Shown: in pieces, positions 1 through 6,668 of the stretch
Layout of the letters: every line of letters begins with the position of its first letter
Position numbering within the stretch: the first letter of the stretch is position 1
Assembly (NCBI GenBank): GCA_002310195.1
Contig: DBYS01000011.1
Span: forward strand, 166,911-179,782
DNA from: Bacteroidales bacterium UBA1180
Lineage (GTDB): Bacteria; Bacteroidota; Bacteroidia; Bacteroidales; Paludibacteraceae
Direction: 5' to 3'
DNA: 12,872 bases
The notes under the pieces: model-generated
Database searches by the model: none
The model's input: only the letters and a program-made list of their open reading frames with translations
Told to the model about the DNA's origin: nothing
Made by a program: the position numbers and the translations under genes

Positions 1-1446
1 AAGGTGCATAACGCCGAGTACTACATCAATCTGGCCGAACAGCTCATCGAGGGCGGCGCACAGGAGATCTGCCTCAAGGATATGGCCGGCGTAGGCCGTC
101 CGCACATGCTCGGCGTGATTGTTGCTGCCATCAAGGAGAAACATCCCGATATCATCATCCAGTACCACGGTCATACAGGCCCGGGCTTCTCCGTTGCTTC
201 AATGCTCGAAGTTGCCAAAGCCGGCGGCGATGTGCTCGATGTAGCCATGGAGCCGCTCAGCTGGGGCAAGGTTCATCCCGACGTGATCACCATCCAGGCC
301 ATGCTCCGCGACGCCGGATTCCTCGTTAAGGACATCAACATGAAGGCGTACATGGAAGCCCGTTCGCTCACCCAATCGTTCATCGACGATTTCCTCGGCT
401 ACTGGATTGACCCGAAGAACGCCCTGATGACCTCACTGCTCGTAGGTTGCGGCCTGCCCGGCGGCATGATGGGTTCGCTCATGGCCGATCTCAAGGGCAT
501 TCACGCTGCTATCAACGCCAATCTGCGCAAGAAAGGTGAGCACGAACTCAGCGAGGACGAGCTGCTCGTTCAACTCTTCGACGAAGTACAGCGTATATGG
601 CCGATGCTCGGCACGCCGTGTCTCGTAACCCCGTTCTCGCAGTACGTCAAGAACGCTGCGCTGATGAACCTCTTCTCGCGCTCAATGGGCGAGAAGGACT
701 TCACGCGCATGGATCCCGCCATGTGGGGCATGATTCTCGGCAAATCCGGCAAACTGCCCGGCGAACTGGCGCCCGAGATCATCGAACTGGCCAAGGAGAA
801 AGGCTTCGAGTTCTACACCGACGATCCGCAAAAGCTCTATCCTGACGTACTCCCGCAGTACATCAAGGAGATGGAGGAGCTCGGCTGGGACCGCGGTCAG
901 GATGACGAGGAACTCTTTGAGTTCGCTATGCACGACAAGCAGTATCGCGAATATAAATCCGGTCTGGCCAAAGAGCAGTTCAACAAAGATCTGCTCGAGC
1001 GCATGGAGAAAGCTGCCAAGGGCGGACAGCAGGTATCGTTCATCTCTGCTGCCGACAAACGCGCTATACTCCACCCGACCAGCGAACCCGTCGAGGCTAC
1101 ACAAGCCGGCTCCGTGCTTTGGGAACTGGATTACAACGAGGACAGTCATGCACCTGCCTTCGGCACGCTGTTCAAGCAAGGCGAGATCGTCTGCTATCTG
1201 CAGACCGCTCACGGCATCGAACCGCTCACGGCTTTTGAGAACGCACGTCTCGTAGCCGTTGACCGTCAGCAGGGCGACAAAGTCACCAAAGGTGACGCCA
1301 TCTGCTGGCTCGAGAAAGCGGAGATTCCCGCCGAACCGAAGAAAGCTGCCAAGCCCAAAGCCGCCAAAGCTGACACCAAGCCCGCCACACCGAAAAAGAG
1401 TGCGTGGAAGGACAGCATGAACGTCATCAAGGCCGAGAAAAAATAG
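1..1446 (+). CDS. Carboxyltransferase of pyruvate carboxylase subunit B / oxaloacetate decarboxylase alpha type, 5' truncated
   Basis: The reading frame is open from base 1 and its N-terminal part lies outside the window. Residues are numbered from the GTG at base 4, which is not the true start. The visible part is the second half of the TIM-barrel carboxyltransferase plus the helical conserved carboxylase domain. K25 in the CLKDMAG motif corresponds to the metal-bridging carboxylated lysine of the family, and H55-G-H57 to the two metal-binding histidines; the spacing fits. The PGGMM segment follows the barrel. From about residue 370 to 438 there is a biotinyl-like beta domain (ending GDKVTKGDAICWLEK). 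The usual A-M-K-M acceptor site is replaced by T-A-H-G (401-404), so the biotin lysine is missing. A Lys/Ala/Pro-rich tail follows (440-465), then a short tryptophan-containing end. Known family role: moving a carboxyl group between oxaloacetate or pyruvate and a biotin carrier in C3/C4 acid metabolism. A separate carrier protein is inferred. I cannot tell pyruvate carboxylase from decarboxylase without the partner genes. Confidence 0.88.
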   Translation, partial: KVHNAEYYINLAEQLIEGGAQEICLKDMAGVGRPHMLGVIVAAIKEKHPDIIIQYHGHTGPGFSVASMLEVAKAGGDVLDVAMEPLSWGKVHPDVITIQAMLRDAGFLVKDINMKAYMEARSLTQSFIDDFLGYWIDPKNALMTSLLVGCGLPGGMMGSLMADLKGIHAAINANLRKKGEHELSEDELLVQLFDEVQRIWPMLGTPCLVTPFSQYVKNAALMNLFSRSMGEKDFTRMDPAMWGMILGKSGKLPGELAPEIIELAKEKGFEFYTDDPQKLYPDVLPQYIKEMEELGWDRGQDDEELFEFAMHDKQYREYKSGLAKEQFNKDLLERMEKAAKGGQQVSFISAADKRAILHPTSEPVEATQAGSVLWELDYNEDSHAPAFGTLFKQGEIVCYLQTAHGIEPLTAFENARLVAVDRQQGDKVTKGDAICWLEKAEIPAEPKKAAKPKAAKADTKPATPKKSAWKDSMNVIKAEKK

Positions 1447-1449
1447 TAT

Positions 1450-1465
1450 CCGCCACGCTTGGCGG
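1450..1465. other. Small hairpin between the carboxyltransferase and glycosyltransferase genes
   Basis: CCGCCA-CGCT-TGGCGG is a perfect 6-bp inverted repeat with a 4-nt loop, 3 bases after the upstream stop codon and 14 bases before the ATG at 1480. No T tract follows, so it is a poor intrinsic terminator. It could be a 3'-end stabiliser or a weak attenuator between two co-transcribed genes. Biological function is unproven. Confidence 0.4.
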
Positions 1466-1479
1466 CTTACCACCCACTC

Positions 1480-2625
1480 ATGACACACCCGCTGAACATA
1501 GTGATTATCGGCACAGCCTACCCCTTCAGGGGTGGGCTGGCTACGTTCAACCAGCGACTGGCACAGCAGTTCCAGTCCGAGGGACATCACGTCGAACTGA
1601 TCACATTCACCACGCAGTACCCCTCGTTCCTCTTTCCCGGCAAAACACAGCTAAGCACTGAAGCCGCGCCCGCTGATCTCACGATCCGCCGGGCTATCCA
1701 TTCGTGCAATCCGTTTACGTGGCGAAAAGTCGGTAATCAGCTGCGCGAGCAACGTCCCGACCTTATCATCTGCTGCTATTGGATGGCGTTCTTTGCGCCC
1801 GCGTTCGCTACCATCGAGCGCATCGCGCGCCGTAACGGCCACACGCGCTGCATAGCGCTCGTGCACAACATGATCCCGCATGAGCCATCCGTTCTGGACA
1901 AACTCTTTGCCCCATCGTTCGTTCGTAACACCGATGCGTTTGTAGCACTGTCCAAAAGCGTGATTGCCGACATCGACAAGTTCGACAAGCGCAATACACC
2001 CAAAACCTTCAGTCCCCACCCGATCTACGATCATTACGGCGAACAGATGACCAAGGCCGATGCCTGCCGTGCGCTCGATCTCTCACCGGACAACGATTAT
2101 ATGCTGTTCTTCGGGCTTGTGCGCGCCTACAAGGGACTTGACCTGCTGATCGATGCTTTTGCTCTCATCAAGGACAATCTGCCCAAGCTCCGCCTGCTCA
2201 TAGCCGGCGAGTTCTATGAGGATGAGCAGAAGTACCGCGAACAGATCAGTCAAGCCGGACTGGCTGACAAAATAATCATCCGCAACGAGTTCATCGCCGA
2301 CAGCGAACTGCGCAAGTACTTCGGTGCGGCAAGTCTGGTCGTACAGCCGTACAAATCCGCCACACAGTCGGGCGTCACGCAAGTGGCTTTCCACTTCGAG
2401 AAACCGATGCTCGTAACGAACGTAGGCGGACTGAGCGAGATCGTTCACCACGGACTGATGGGCTACGCCGTAGTTCCGGAAGCACCCGCCATAGCCGAAG
2501 CAATACGCGACTACTACGCCAATGACCGGCAAGAGCAGTTTACCGAGTATTTGCGGCTGGAGAAGGACAAATACGCCTGGGACAAAATGACTCACGCCTT
2601 CCTCAAACTCTACGCAAAGTTATAA
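1480..2625 (+). CDS. Glycosyltransferase family 4 protein
   Basis: A 381-residue GT-B-fold glycosyltransferase, the usual length for family 4. I chose the ATG at 1480 over an in-frame TTG at 1459, because the TTG lies inside a hairpin and the N-terminal beta strand (NIVIIGTAYPFRGG) begins right after the ATG. Features in order: N-terminal Rossmann start with the R17-G-G loop typical of acceptor-side GT4 domains; the inter-domain FFGLVRAYKG motif (about 210-219) whose Arg and Lys normally contact the donor phosphates; LLIAGEF at the next strand; then the donor-site loop with SATQSG (293-298) and the glycine-rich NVGGLSE (314-320). The acidic E-x7-E pair of many GT4 enzymes is not obvious; the aligned positions are A294 and V302. 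There is no signal peptide or membrane segment, so it is probably cytoplasmic or peripheral at the membrane, adding sugars to lipid-linked glycans. Donor and acceptor cannot be inferred. It is 33 bases from the upstream stop and probably co-transcribed with it. Confidence 0.88.
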   Translation: MTHPLNIVIIGTAYPFRGGLATFNQRLAQQFQSEGHHVELITFTTQYPSFLFPGKTQLSTEAAPADLTIRRAIHSCNPFTWRKVGNQLREQRPDLIICCYWMAFFAPAFATIERIARRNGHTRCIALVHNMIPHEPSVLDKLFAPSFVRNTDAFVALSKSVIADIDKFDKRNTPKTFSPHPIYDHYGEQMTKADACRALDLSPDNDYMLFFGLVRAYKGLDLLIDAFALIKDNLPKLRLLIAGEFYEDEQKYREQISQAGLADKIIIRNEFIADSELRKYFGAASLVVQPYKSATQSGVTQVAFHFEKPMLVTNVGGLSEIVHHGLMGYAVVPEAPAIAEAIRDYYANDRQEQFTEYLRLEKDKYAWDKMTHAFLKLYAKL

Positions 2626-2658
2626 CTCGCCACGCGCACAGGATACACCCATACAACA

Positions 2659-2692
2659 AAAAGCTGCCGATTACCGACAGCTTTTGTTTTTT
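2659..2692. terminator. Bidirectional intrinsic terminator between convergent genes
   Basis: The arms AAAAGCTGCCG (2659-2669) and CGACAGCTTTT (2675-2685) form an 11-bp stem with a 5-nt loop. The single C-A mismatch on the plus strand becomes a U-G wobble on the minus strand. On the plus strand the stem runs into TTTTGTTTTTT, and on the minus strand into TTTTTGTTGT. It lies 33 bases after the glycosyltransferase stop and 20 bases beyond the rplS stop, so it can serve both converging transcripts. Confidence 0.85.
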
Positions 2693-2712
2693 ACCCTTAG
2701 AACAAGCTAACC

Positions 2713-3066
2713 TTATTTCACGCGGCGCTCGGGGATACGGGCTTTCTTACCGGTGAGGTCACGCAGGTAATAGAGTTTGGCACGACGTACCTTACCATAC
2801 TTGTTAACGGTGATCGACTCAATAAACGGAGAGTCCATCGGGAAGATACGCTCAACGCCTACGTTGCCCGACATCTTGCGAACGGTGAAGCGCTTCTTAT
2901 CCTCGCTGCCGTGGATAGCGATAACGTCGCCACGGAACTCCTGGATACGCTCCTTGTTACCTTCCTTAATACGATAAGCTACAGTGACTTGGTCACCGGC
3001 CTTGAATGCAGGAAACTCTTTCTTCTCGCCTGCAAATGCTTGTTCAGCAATCTTAATCAAATCCAT
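2713..3066 (-). CDS. rplS: 50S ribosomal protein L19
   Basis: A 117-residue protein, the standard L19 length, that aligns with the family along its whole length. Visible family segments include the FKAGDQVTV strand, RIQEFRGDVIA, the RKMSGNVGVERIFP core, the SPFIESI stretch and the basic KVRRAKLYYLRDLTGKKARI C-terminal part. L19 sits at the 30S-50S interface of the ribosome and supports intersubunit bridges. The ATG at 3066 is the only sensible start, since it matches the family N terminus (MDLIKIAEQ). The sequence before it is A-rich (AAAAGAGAAAAAGACA), as often seen in Bacteroidota. The gene is monocistronic here: it has its own promoter about 135 bases upstream and a shared terminator downstream. 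Confidence 0.98.
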   Translation of the reverse strand: MDLIKIAEQAFAGEKKEFPAFKAGDQVTVAYRIKEGNKERIQEFRGDVIAIHGSEDKKRFTVRKMSGNVGVERIFPMDSPFIESITVNKYGKVRRAKLYYLRDLTGKKARIPERRVK

Positions 3067-3195
3067 TGTCTTTTTCTCTTTTGGGCTTCAGTACTCGACT
3101 GGCAGCCTGTTATTCCGAGGTATACGCTACTATTTGGTTGACCTACTCAAAATTTGGCTCTTCCCTATCTTATCGCCAGAGACCTCTTCGGATTG
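3067..3195 (-). promoter_or_regulatory. Predicted rplS 5' leader, with a hairpin next to the start codon
   Basis: If the promoter at 3201-3208 is right, the rplS mRNA has a leader of about 130 nt, long for a Bacteroidales housekeeping gene. A hairpin can form at 3084-3107: GGCT pairs with AGCC and CAGT with ACTG, separated by a small internal loop, closing a 5-nt loop and ending 17 bases before the ATG. Further upstream a shorter TGGC...GCCA pairing is possible. Ribosomal protein genes are often autoregulated through such leaders, but that this one is regulatory is inference. Confidence 0.4.
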
Positions 3196-3200
3196 GGCTG

Positions 3201-3232
3201 CAAAGGTACAACATAAATTTCATTTATGCAAG
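3201..3232 (-). promoter_or_regulatory. Promoter of rplS (Bacteroidales type)
   Basis: On the minus strand TACCTTTG (3208-3201) matches the Bacteroidota -7 consensus TAnnTTTG exactly. It is preceded, after 20 bases, by CTTG (3232-3229), an imperfect match to the -33 TTTG element. The sequence after the -7 box (CAGCCC) would place the transcript start near 3195. Confidence 0.65.
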
Positions 3233-3312
3233 CAACCGGTGCAAAAATCTGCTTGAGTACTGCCGATTTTGTGTATTTTGCAATATCGAGGCAAATATTT
3301 GGACGGCCACTT

Positions 3313-3353
3313 ACAATTTGTCACGCCATTCATGCGTTTCGCTGACAATTTGT
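3313..3353. repeat. Pair of ACAATTTGT repeats with dyad symmetry
   Basis: ACAATTTGT occurs at 3313-3321 and 3345-3353, with centres 32 bases apart (about three helical turns). The box is itself a 9-base palindrome, and the second copy extends to a 17-base imperfect dyad (GCTGACAA-T-TTGTTAGC, 3341-3357). An 8-of-9 copy lies at 3588-3595. The spacing suggests possible paired protein-binding sites, but A+T-rich sequence also gives such repeats by chance. Confidence 0.3.
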
Positions 3354-3437
3354 TAGCGTTCAACCCGTTTATCTGTCCATTTGCTACATTCGGCTTGCAA
3401 AACACACGTATTTTATGTTATAAAACATGTTTTTTGC

Positions 3438-3457
3438 CCATATATTTGCATATATGG
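3438..3457. promoter_or_regulatory. Operator-like 20-bp perfect dyad over the -33 box
   Basis: CCATATAT-TTGC-ATATATGG is a perfect inverted repeat with 8-bp arms. Its centre covers the TTTG element (3445-3448) of the plus-strand promoter. A protein bound here would compete with RNA polymerase, so this is a candidate operator. The regulator is not encoded in the window. An A+T-rich stem-loop (3411-3428) lies just upstream. Confidence 0.4.
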
Positions 3458-3476
3458 AATATTTGTAGTACTTTTG
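3445..3476 (+). promoter_or_regulatory. Strong Bacteroidales-type promoter reading into the small-RNA locus
   Basis: TTTG (3445-3448), a 20-base spacer and TACTTTTG (3469-3476) match the Bacteroidota housekeeping promoter consensus TTTG-N19-21-TAnnTTTG at every specified position. The predicted transcript start is around 3480-3484. No plus-strand protein gene follows before a terminator. Confidence 0.75.
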
Positions 3477-3481
3477 CATCG

Positions 3482-3549
3482 TGTTTTTCATGGTATTAGA
3501 TTTAAGGTTAATAAAGATTGGGTTGTCGGGAGACAATCCTTCTTTTTTT
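3482..3549 (+). ncRNA. Candidate small non-coding RNA, about 65-70 nt
   Basis: A consensus promoter ends at 3476 and a strong intrinsic terminator ends near 3550, which defines a very short independent transcript. The 5' part (about 3482-3512) is A/U-rich and looks single-stranded. The 3' part is the terminator stem-loop with a GNRA-type loop. A 24-codon frame starts at the ATG at 3490, but it runs through the terminator stem and stops at 3564, after the predicted transcript end, so coding is unlikely. The nearest gene on the same strand lies outside the window. I have an unverified impression of having seen similar short sequences between genes of other Bacteroidales. Function unknown: a trans-acting sRNA, or possibly an attenuated leader. 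Confidence 0.6.
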
Positions 3550-3550
3550 T
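3513..3550 (+). terminator. Intrinsic terminator of the small-RNA transcript
   Basis: GGGTTGTC (3520-3527) pairs with GACAATCC (3532-3539), with one G-U pair, around a GGGA tetraloop. After a small internal loop the stem can extend by AAAGA (3513-3517) pairing with TCTTT (3541-3545). A run of eight T residues (3543-3550) follows. This is a textbook rho-independent terminator on the plus strand. Confidence 0.85.
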
Positions 3551-3597
3551 GTATGGTATGTTAGTCAACAATTATCGACAATCAACCACAATTTGAT

Positions 3598-3634
3598 AAG
3601 ATTAAGAAGAGGTGTGCCATTTATGACACACCTC
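3598..3634 (-). terminator. Terminator of the amidase gene
   Basis: On the minus strand GAGGTGTGTCA pairs with TGGCACACCTC across an 11-bp stem (3634-3609) with one G-U pair and a TAAA loop. The U-rich tail UUCUUAAUCUU follows. It lies 57 bases past the amidase stop codon. The tail is interrupted by A and C residues, so termination may be incomplete. Confidence 0.65.
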
Positions 3635-3690
3635 CTTGTTTAGTAGATTCCGGACACTCTGAATATTCCGGAGAATCCGGATGAGTTGAA

Positions 3691-6657
3691 TTACTTGACT
3701 TCAAGACCTTCAACATCAAAAATCTTTCCGTCACGCCGGATGTACAAATGTCCTTCACGTAGGACTTTCTGCGGTACAGGTTGTTCGGCATCCACATTAT
3801 CAACAGCGGTCTGTGGATTGTACTGATAACGCAGGTCGTTGAGGTAGATGCTACCCTTGCCCGACAGCAGCGATGTGCCGCGAACAACACGTATACCCAT
3901 CAACTGATACTCAACTCCCTTAGGCAGCGAAGAAAGGTCAGCCTCCTGCCACTTCCAGCCGCCGTAATCAAGGTCACAGAGCTTGACGTACTGGATATCG
4001 CCCGCAACCTCGCAACGCAGATAGATTGTATTGCCCGATACATCGGAGAATACATACATTCCCAGTCTATCACCCGAACCGAGCGTAGAGATATATGCCG
4101 GATCCTTTGGTACGAACCATGCTTCCGCATCGTTGTCGTCGCCAAAAGCATATGACAGCTCGTTGGATGCAGCGCCAAGATATTTGCGGTTGGTGTTACG
4201 TAATGTCGATACACTGGTTGCAGAGATCGAGTTGGCAAGATCAGGCAGGAACACGAGCGTGTCAAGCTGGTCAAAGCGCGGGATACCCGGCGTGCCTTGC
4301 GCCGCCTCGGTAGTGAAATGTATCTGACGGTCGTTGACAAGGTAAACGCCTATATTATCCTGCAGCGAGCCTTTGATAGTAAGGGTGTATTCTTTCTCAG
4401 GTTCCAATTCATCAGTCGTCTCAAAAGCTACGTGTCCGTAAGGTTCGGGGGCCTCGTTGTACTTGAACGAACGGGTATTGATCTTTACCTCAGTACCTGC
4501 TGCATCGGTCAGCACGTACGATGAACGGGCTGCCGACTTGACGATAGTCTGGTCGAAGAGCGTTACAAACGACGGATTAACCGGCACGTCTTTATCGCCC
4601 TCGGCAGGATAGGAGTCGAGGAAACGTATAGTGCCGCGGTCCGTTGTGCGGAAGCGGAACTCAAGCGGTGTCTGCAAGTGGTTCTTGAACGTCGTATCAG
4701 CATGGCAGGCTCGCGTGGAGAGACGAACAACATATTCCGTGCCCGGCTCAAAACGTCCCTCAGGAGCAAAGCGCATACGGCGGTTATCGTTCTCAAAGGT
4801 GATTGTGCCTTCCACAGCCGGCGTTATACTGAACGCCTCGATAACCGAATCTTTGCGGCAGTCCCAGTTGAAGTCAAGAACAATGTTTGTCGACACCTCC
4901 ACTGAGTCGGTAATATCAGCTACCTTCGGCGAATAATCCGTTACCTCCAGCGGTGTAGAGCGCTTCATATTAATGAGCGCGTTATGATACGAGATGTGCG
5001 CTTCTGTCACGGTCTCCTTGTAACTATAGTCATAGTAGCCGTCAGCACTTACCTTTACGTCATATGTACCCGGCTCAAGGTCGAAGAAGAAGTAGCAGCC
5101 GTTGTAGAGTGTATCGGTGTAGCAGGTCTGCAAAAGCGATCCGCCCTGATAGAGTTCCACCTTGGCGCTGTTGATAGGCTTCTGTCCGTCGAGTGTGCCC
5201 TTATGATAACTGATGGCTGGGAACTCCATCGGCAGATAATAGTCACGCACCTGACCGCCTATACCGCCCACATGGATCGTATAGTTGCAGTAGTACTCCA
5301 GGAACGTACGGGCGAAGTAGAACGCCTCTTTCCACTTGTAGCCCATGTTCATCAGTCGGTAGGTCTCAGGAATATAGTCGTGCATACAGCCTTCGGAGAT
5401 AGTTCCCGGTACTTTTAGCCTACGTAACACACCATAGCCGTTTGACCATCCCATAACATCCTTGGCAAAAGTCTTATTACCCTTGATCATCGGCACACGT
5501 GTCCAGTCGGAAACCTTATTCTCATAGAGAATATTACCCATGAGCGTTGTGACGGCGTACGACTCCTCGGAGCATTGCGCATCGATATAATCGGTTGAAT
5601 AGGTGCGCGTATCGTTCAGGTCCTTGCCGGCAAAGATCTCGAGGATGAAGTTCGACGGTGCACCGGCATTGGAGTGAATCGAAAGGAAGAAGTCCGGATT
5701 ATAGGCATTCGCCTCGGCCACTATGACCGAGAGTTCCAGGTCATCTGCCGTGGTGTTCGTTGTACGGGACATAGTATTCTGCACGCCAAAGGAGTTCAGC
5801 AAGTCACGCAGACGCAAGCCTTTGTCAAGGTTCGATTTCGACTCCCAGAAGTTGTCTTCTGAGCCGCGCTTGAACGGGTAGAGGTTCATCAAGCGGTCAT
5901 CAGAATCATAGCCTCCGTGACCCGGGTTGATGTATATGCGCAGTTCGGACGGCTGTTTGGGCGCAGCACTTTTGGCGCGGCGAGGTGCACGCATAACCTG
6001 CGGTGCTTTCTTTACCTGCGGCTGAGCAGCCTGAATAGGTTCCTCGGCAAGGTTGAGTTGGAGAAGATACATGTCGCCGTCAAGCGTTGCATAGGCTATA
6101 CGTCCTGTGCGCGGCGAAACGGTAGGATTCATACCTAACTGTTCGGGTTTGGTAAGAGGAGTATAACCATTACCATCCGCACCGATGATGGCGATGCAAG
6201 AACTGAGGTACTGATGGCCGTCGCTGGTCTCGGTAGAGCCTACCACATAATCGTTGCCATACCACTGCGGATCGATGAGTGAGCCCAGATTGGCAATAAT
6301 ATGACCGTTGAGGTCACAAATCTCCGTGCCATACTTTGTGTGGAAGATGATTCGCTTGCCGTCCGGCGAAACGGACCCCCATACATAGTGCACATCGTTG
6401 CCTCGTGGATTGAGAATCGTGCGCTCGCCATTGCGATAGAGTACAAGATTAAGATCCTCGTTGGTTACATACAGATCCGTTGGCTGAGGCTCGGCATACG
6501 AGTCATGCTCGCTGTCAAGATAGATCACCTCCGTGCCATCGGCACTGATGCGCGGGTAGAATCCATGGCCGAGCTGTTGCTCACTGATCACACGCGGCGT
6601 GAGTGCATAGACACTTGCCGCACATACAAGCAAAAGAGTTGTAAAGATATTTTTCAT
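3691..6657 (-). CDS. Secreted N-acetylmuramoyl-L-alanine amidase (Amidase_3 type), multidomain, with C-terminal sorting-like tail
   Basis: A 988-residue exported protein. Domains in order: signal peptide (about 1-18, cut after VYA); a TolB/PD40-like propeller (about 25-205) with repeats such as SPDGKRIIFHT; an Ala/Pro/Lys-rich linker (207-238); a zinc amidase (about 239-455); a carboxypeptidase-regulatory-like beta domain (474-567); two Ig-like domains (568-674 and 675-788); a carbohydrate-binding-like beta sandwich (789-950); and a tail ending LYIRRDGKIFDVEG. The amidase has all expected catalytic residues: H247 in PGHGG, E272, H328 in SIHSN, and catalytic E422 in ISEG. Known role: cleaving the bond between N-acetylmuramic acid and L-alanine of peptidoglycan. 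Most Amidase_3 enzymes are far shorter. The ATG at 6657 lies 11 bases after the upstream gene's stop, so the two are co-transcribed. The propeller and C-terminal modules suggest an outer-surface or secreted enzyme; export by type IX secretion is inferred from the tail. Confidence 0.87.
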   Translation of the reverse strand: MKNIFTTLLLVCAASVYALTPRVISEQQLGHGFYPRISADGTEVIYLDSEHDSYAEPQPTDLYVTNEDLNLVLYRNGERTILNPRGNDVHYVWGSVSPDGKRIIFHTKYGTEICDLNGHIIANLGSLIDPQWYGNDYVVGSTETSDGHQYLSSCIAIIGADGNGYTPLTKPEQLGMNPTVSPRTGRIAYATLDGDMYLLQLNLAEEPIQAAQPQVKKAPQVMRAPRRAKSAAPKQPSELRIYINPGHGGYDSDDRLMNLYPFKRGSEDNFWESKSNLDKGLRLRDLLNSFGVQNTMSRTTNTTADDLELSVIVAEANAYNPDFFLSIHSNAGAPSNFILEIFAGKDLNDTRTYSTDYIDAQCSEESYAVTTLMGNILYENKVSDWTRVPMIKGNKTFAKDVMGWSNGYGVLRRLKVPGTISEGCMHDYIPETYRLMNMGYKWKEAFYFARTFLEYYCNYTIHVGGIGGQVRDYYLPMEFPAISYHKGTLDGQKPINSAKVELYQGGSLLQTCYTDTLYNGCYFFFDLEPGTYDVKVSADGYYDYSYKETVTEAHISYHNALINMKRSTPLEVTDYSPKVADITDSVEVSTNIVLDFNWDCRKDSVIEAFSITPAVEGTITFENDNRRMRFAPEGRFEPGTEYVVRLSTRACHADTTFKNHLQTPLEFRFRTTDRGTIRFLDSYPAEGDKDVPVNPSFVTLFDQTIVKSAARSSYVLTDAAGTEVKINTRSFKYNEAPEPYGHVAFETTDELEPEKEYTLTIKGSLQDNIGVYLVNDRQIHFTTEAAQGTPGIPRFDQLDTLVFLPDLANSISATSVSTLRNTNRKYLGAASNELSYAFGDDNDAEAWFVPKDPAYISTLGSGDRLGMYVFSDVSGNTIYLRCEVAGDIQYVKLCDLDYGGWKWQEADLSSLPKGVEYQLMGIRVVRGTSLLSGKGSIYLNDLRYQYNPQTAVDNVDAEQPVPQKVLREGHLYIRRDGKIFDVEGLEVK

Positions 6658-6668
6658 ACTATTGCGAT

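Larger units (their letters stand above)
3067..3690. other. 624-base intergenic region, no credible protein gene
   Basis: This stretch separates the rplS start from the amidase stop. It is more A+T-rich than the flanking genes. The only open frames are short overlapping ones without a recognisable product. In order it holds the rplS leader and promoter, a pair of ACAATTTGT repeats, a dyad over a plus-strand promoter, a candidate small RNA with its terminator, and the minus-strand terminator of the amidase gene. In 3233-3312 and 3358-3410 I see nothing I can name. Confidence 0.8.

Noticed and set aside
682..1590. 302-codon open frame on the minus strand
   Set aside because: It lies antisense to the well-conserved carboxyltransferase, has no recognisable domain, and is explained by the codon bias of the plus-strand gene.
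2777..3596. Several overlapping frames of 61-96 codons around rplS and in the intergenic region
   Set aside because: They overlap one another, rplS, promoters and terminators, and none has a recognisable sequence.
3646..3682. Three close TCCGG motifs after the amidase stop codon
   Set aside because: The copies do not form a consistent stem or regular repeat, and the short motif is self-complementary by chance.
3691..6657. Amidase as a lipoprotein (cysteine at residue 12)
   Set aside because: The residues before the cysteine (LLV) do not fit a lipobox, and a better signal peptidase I site follows at about residue 18.
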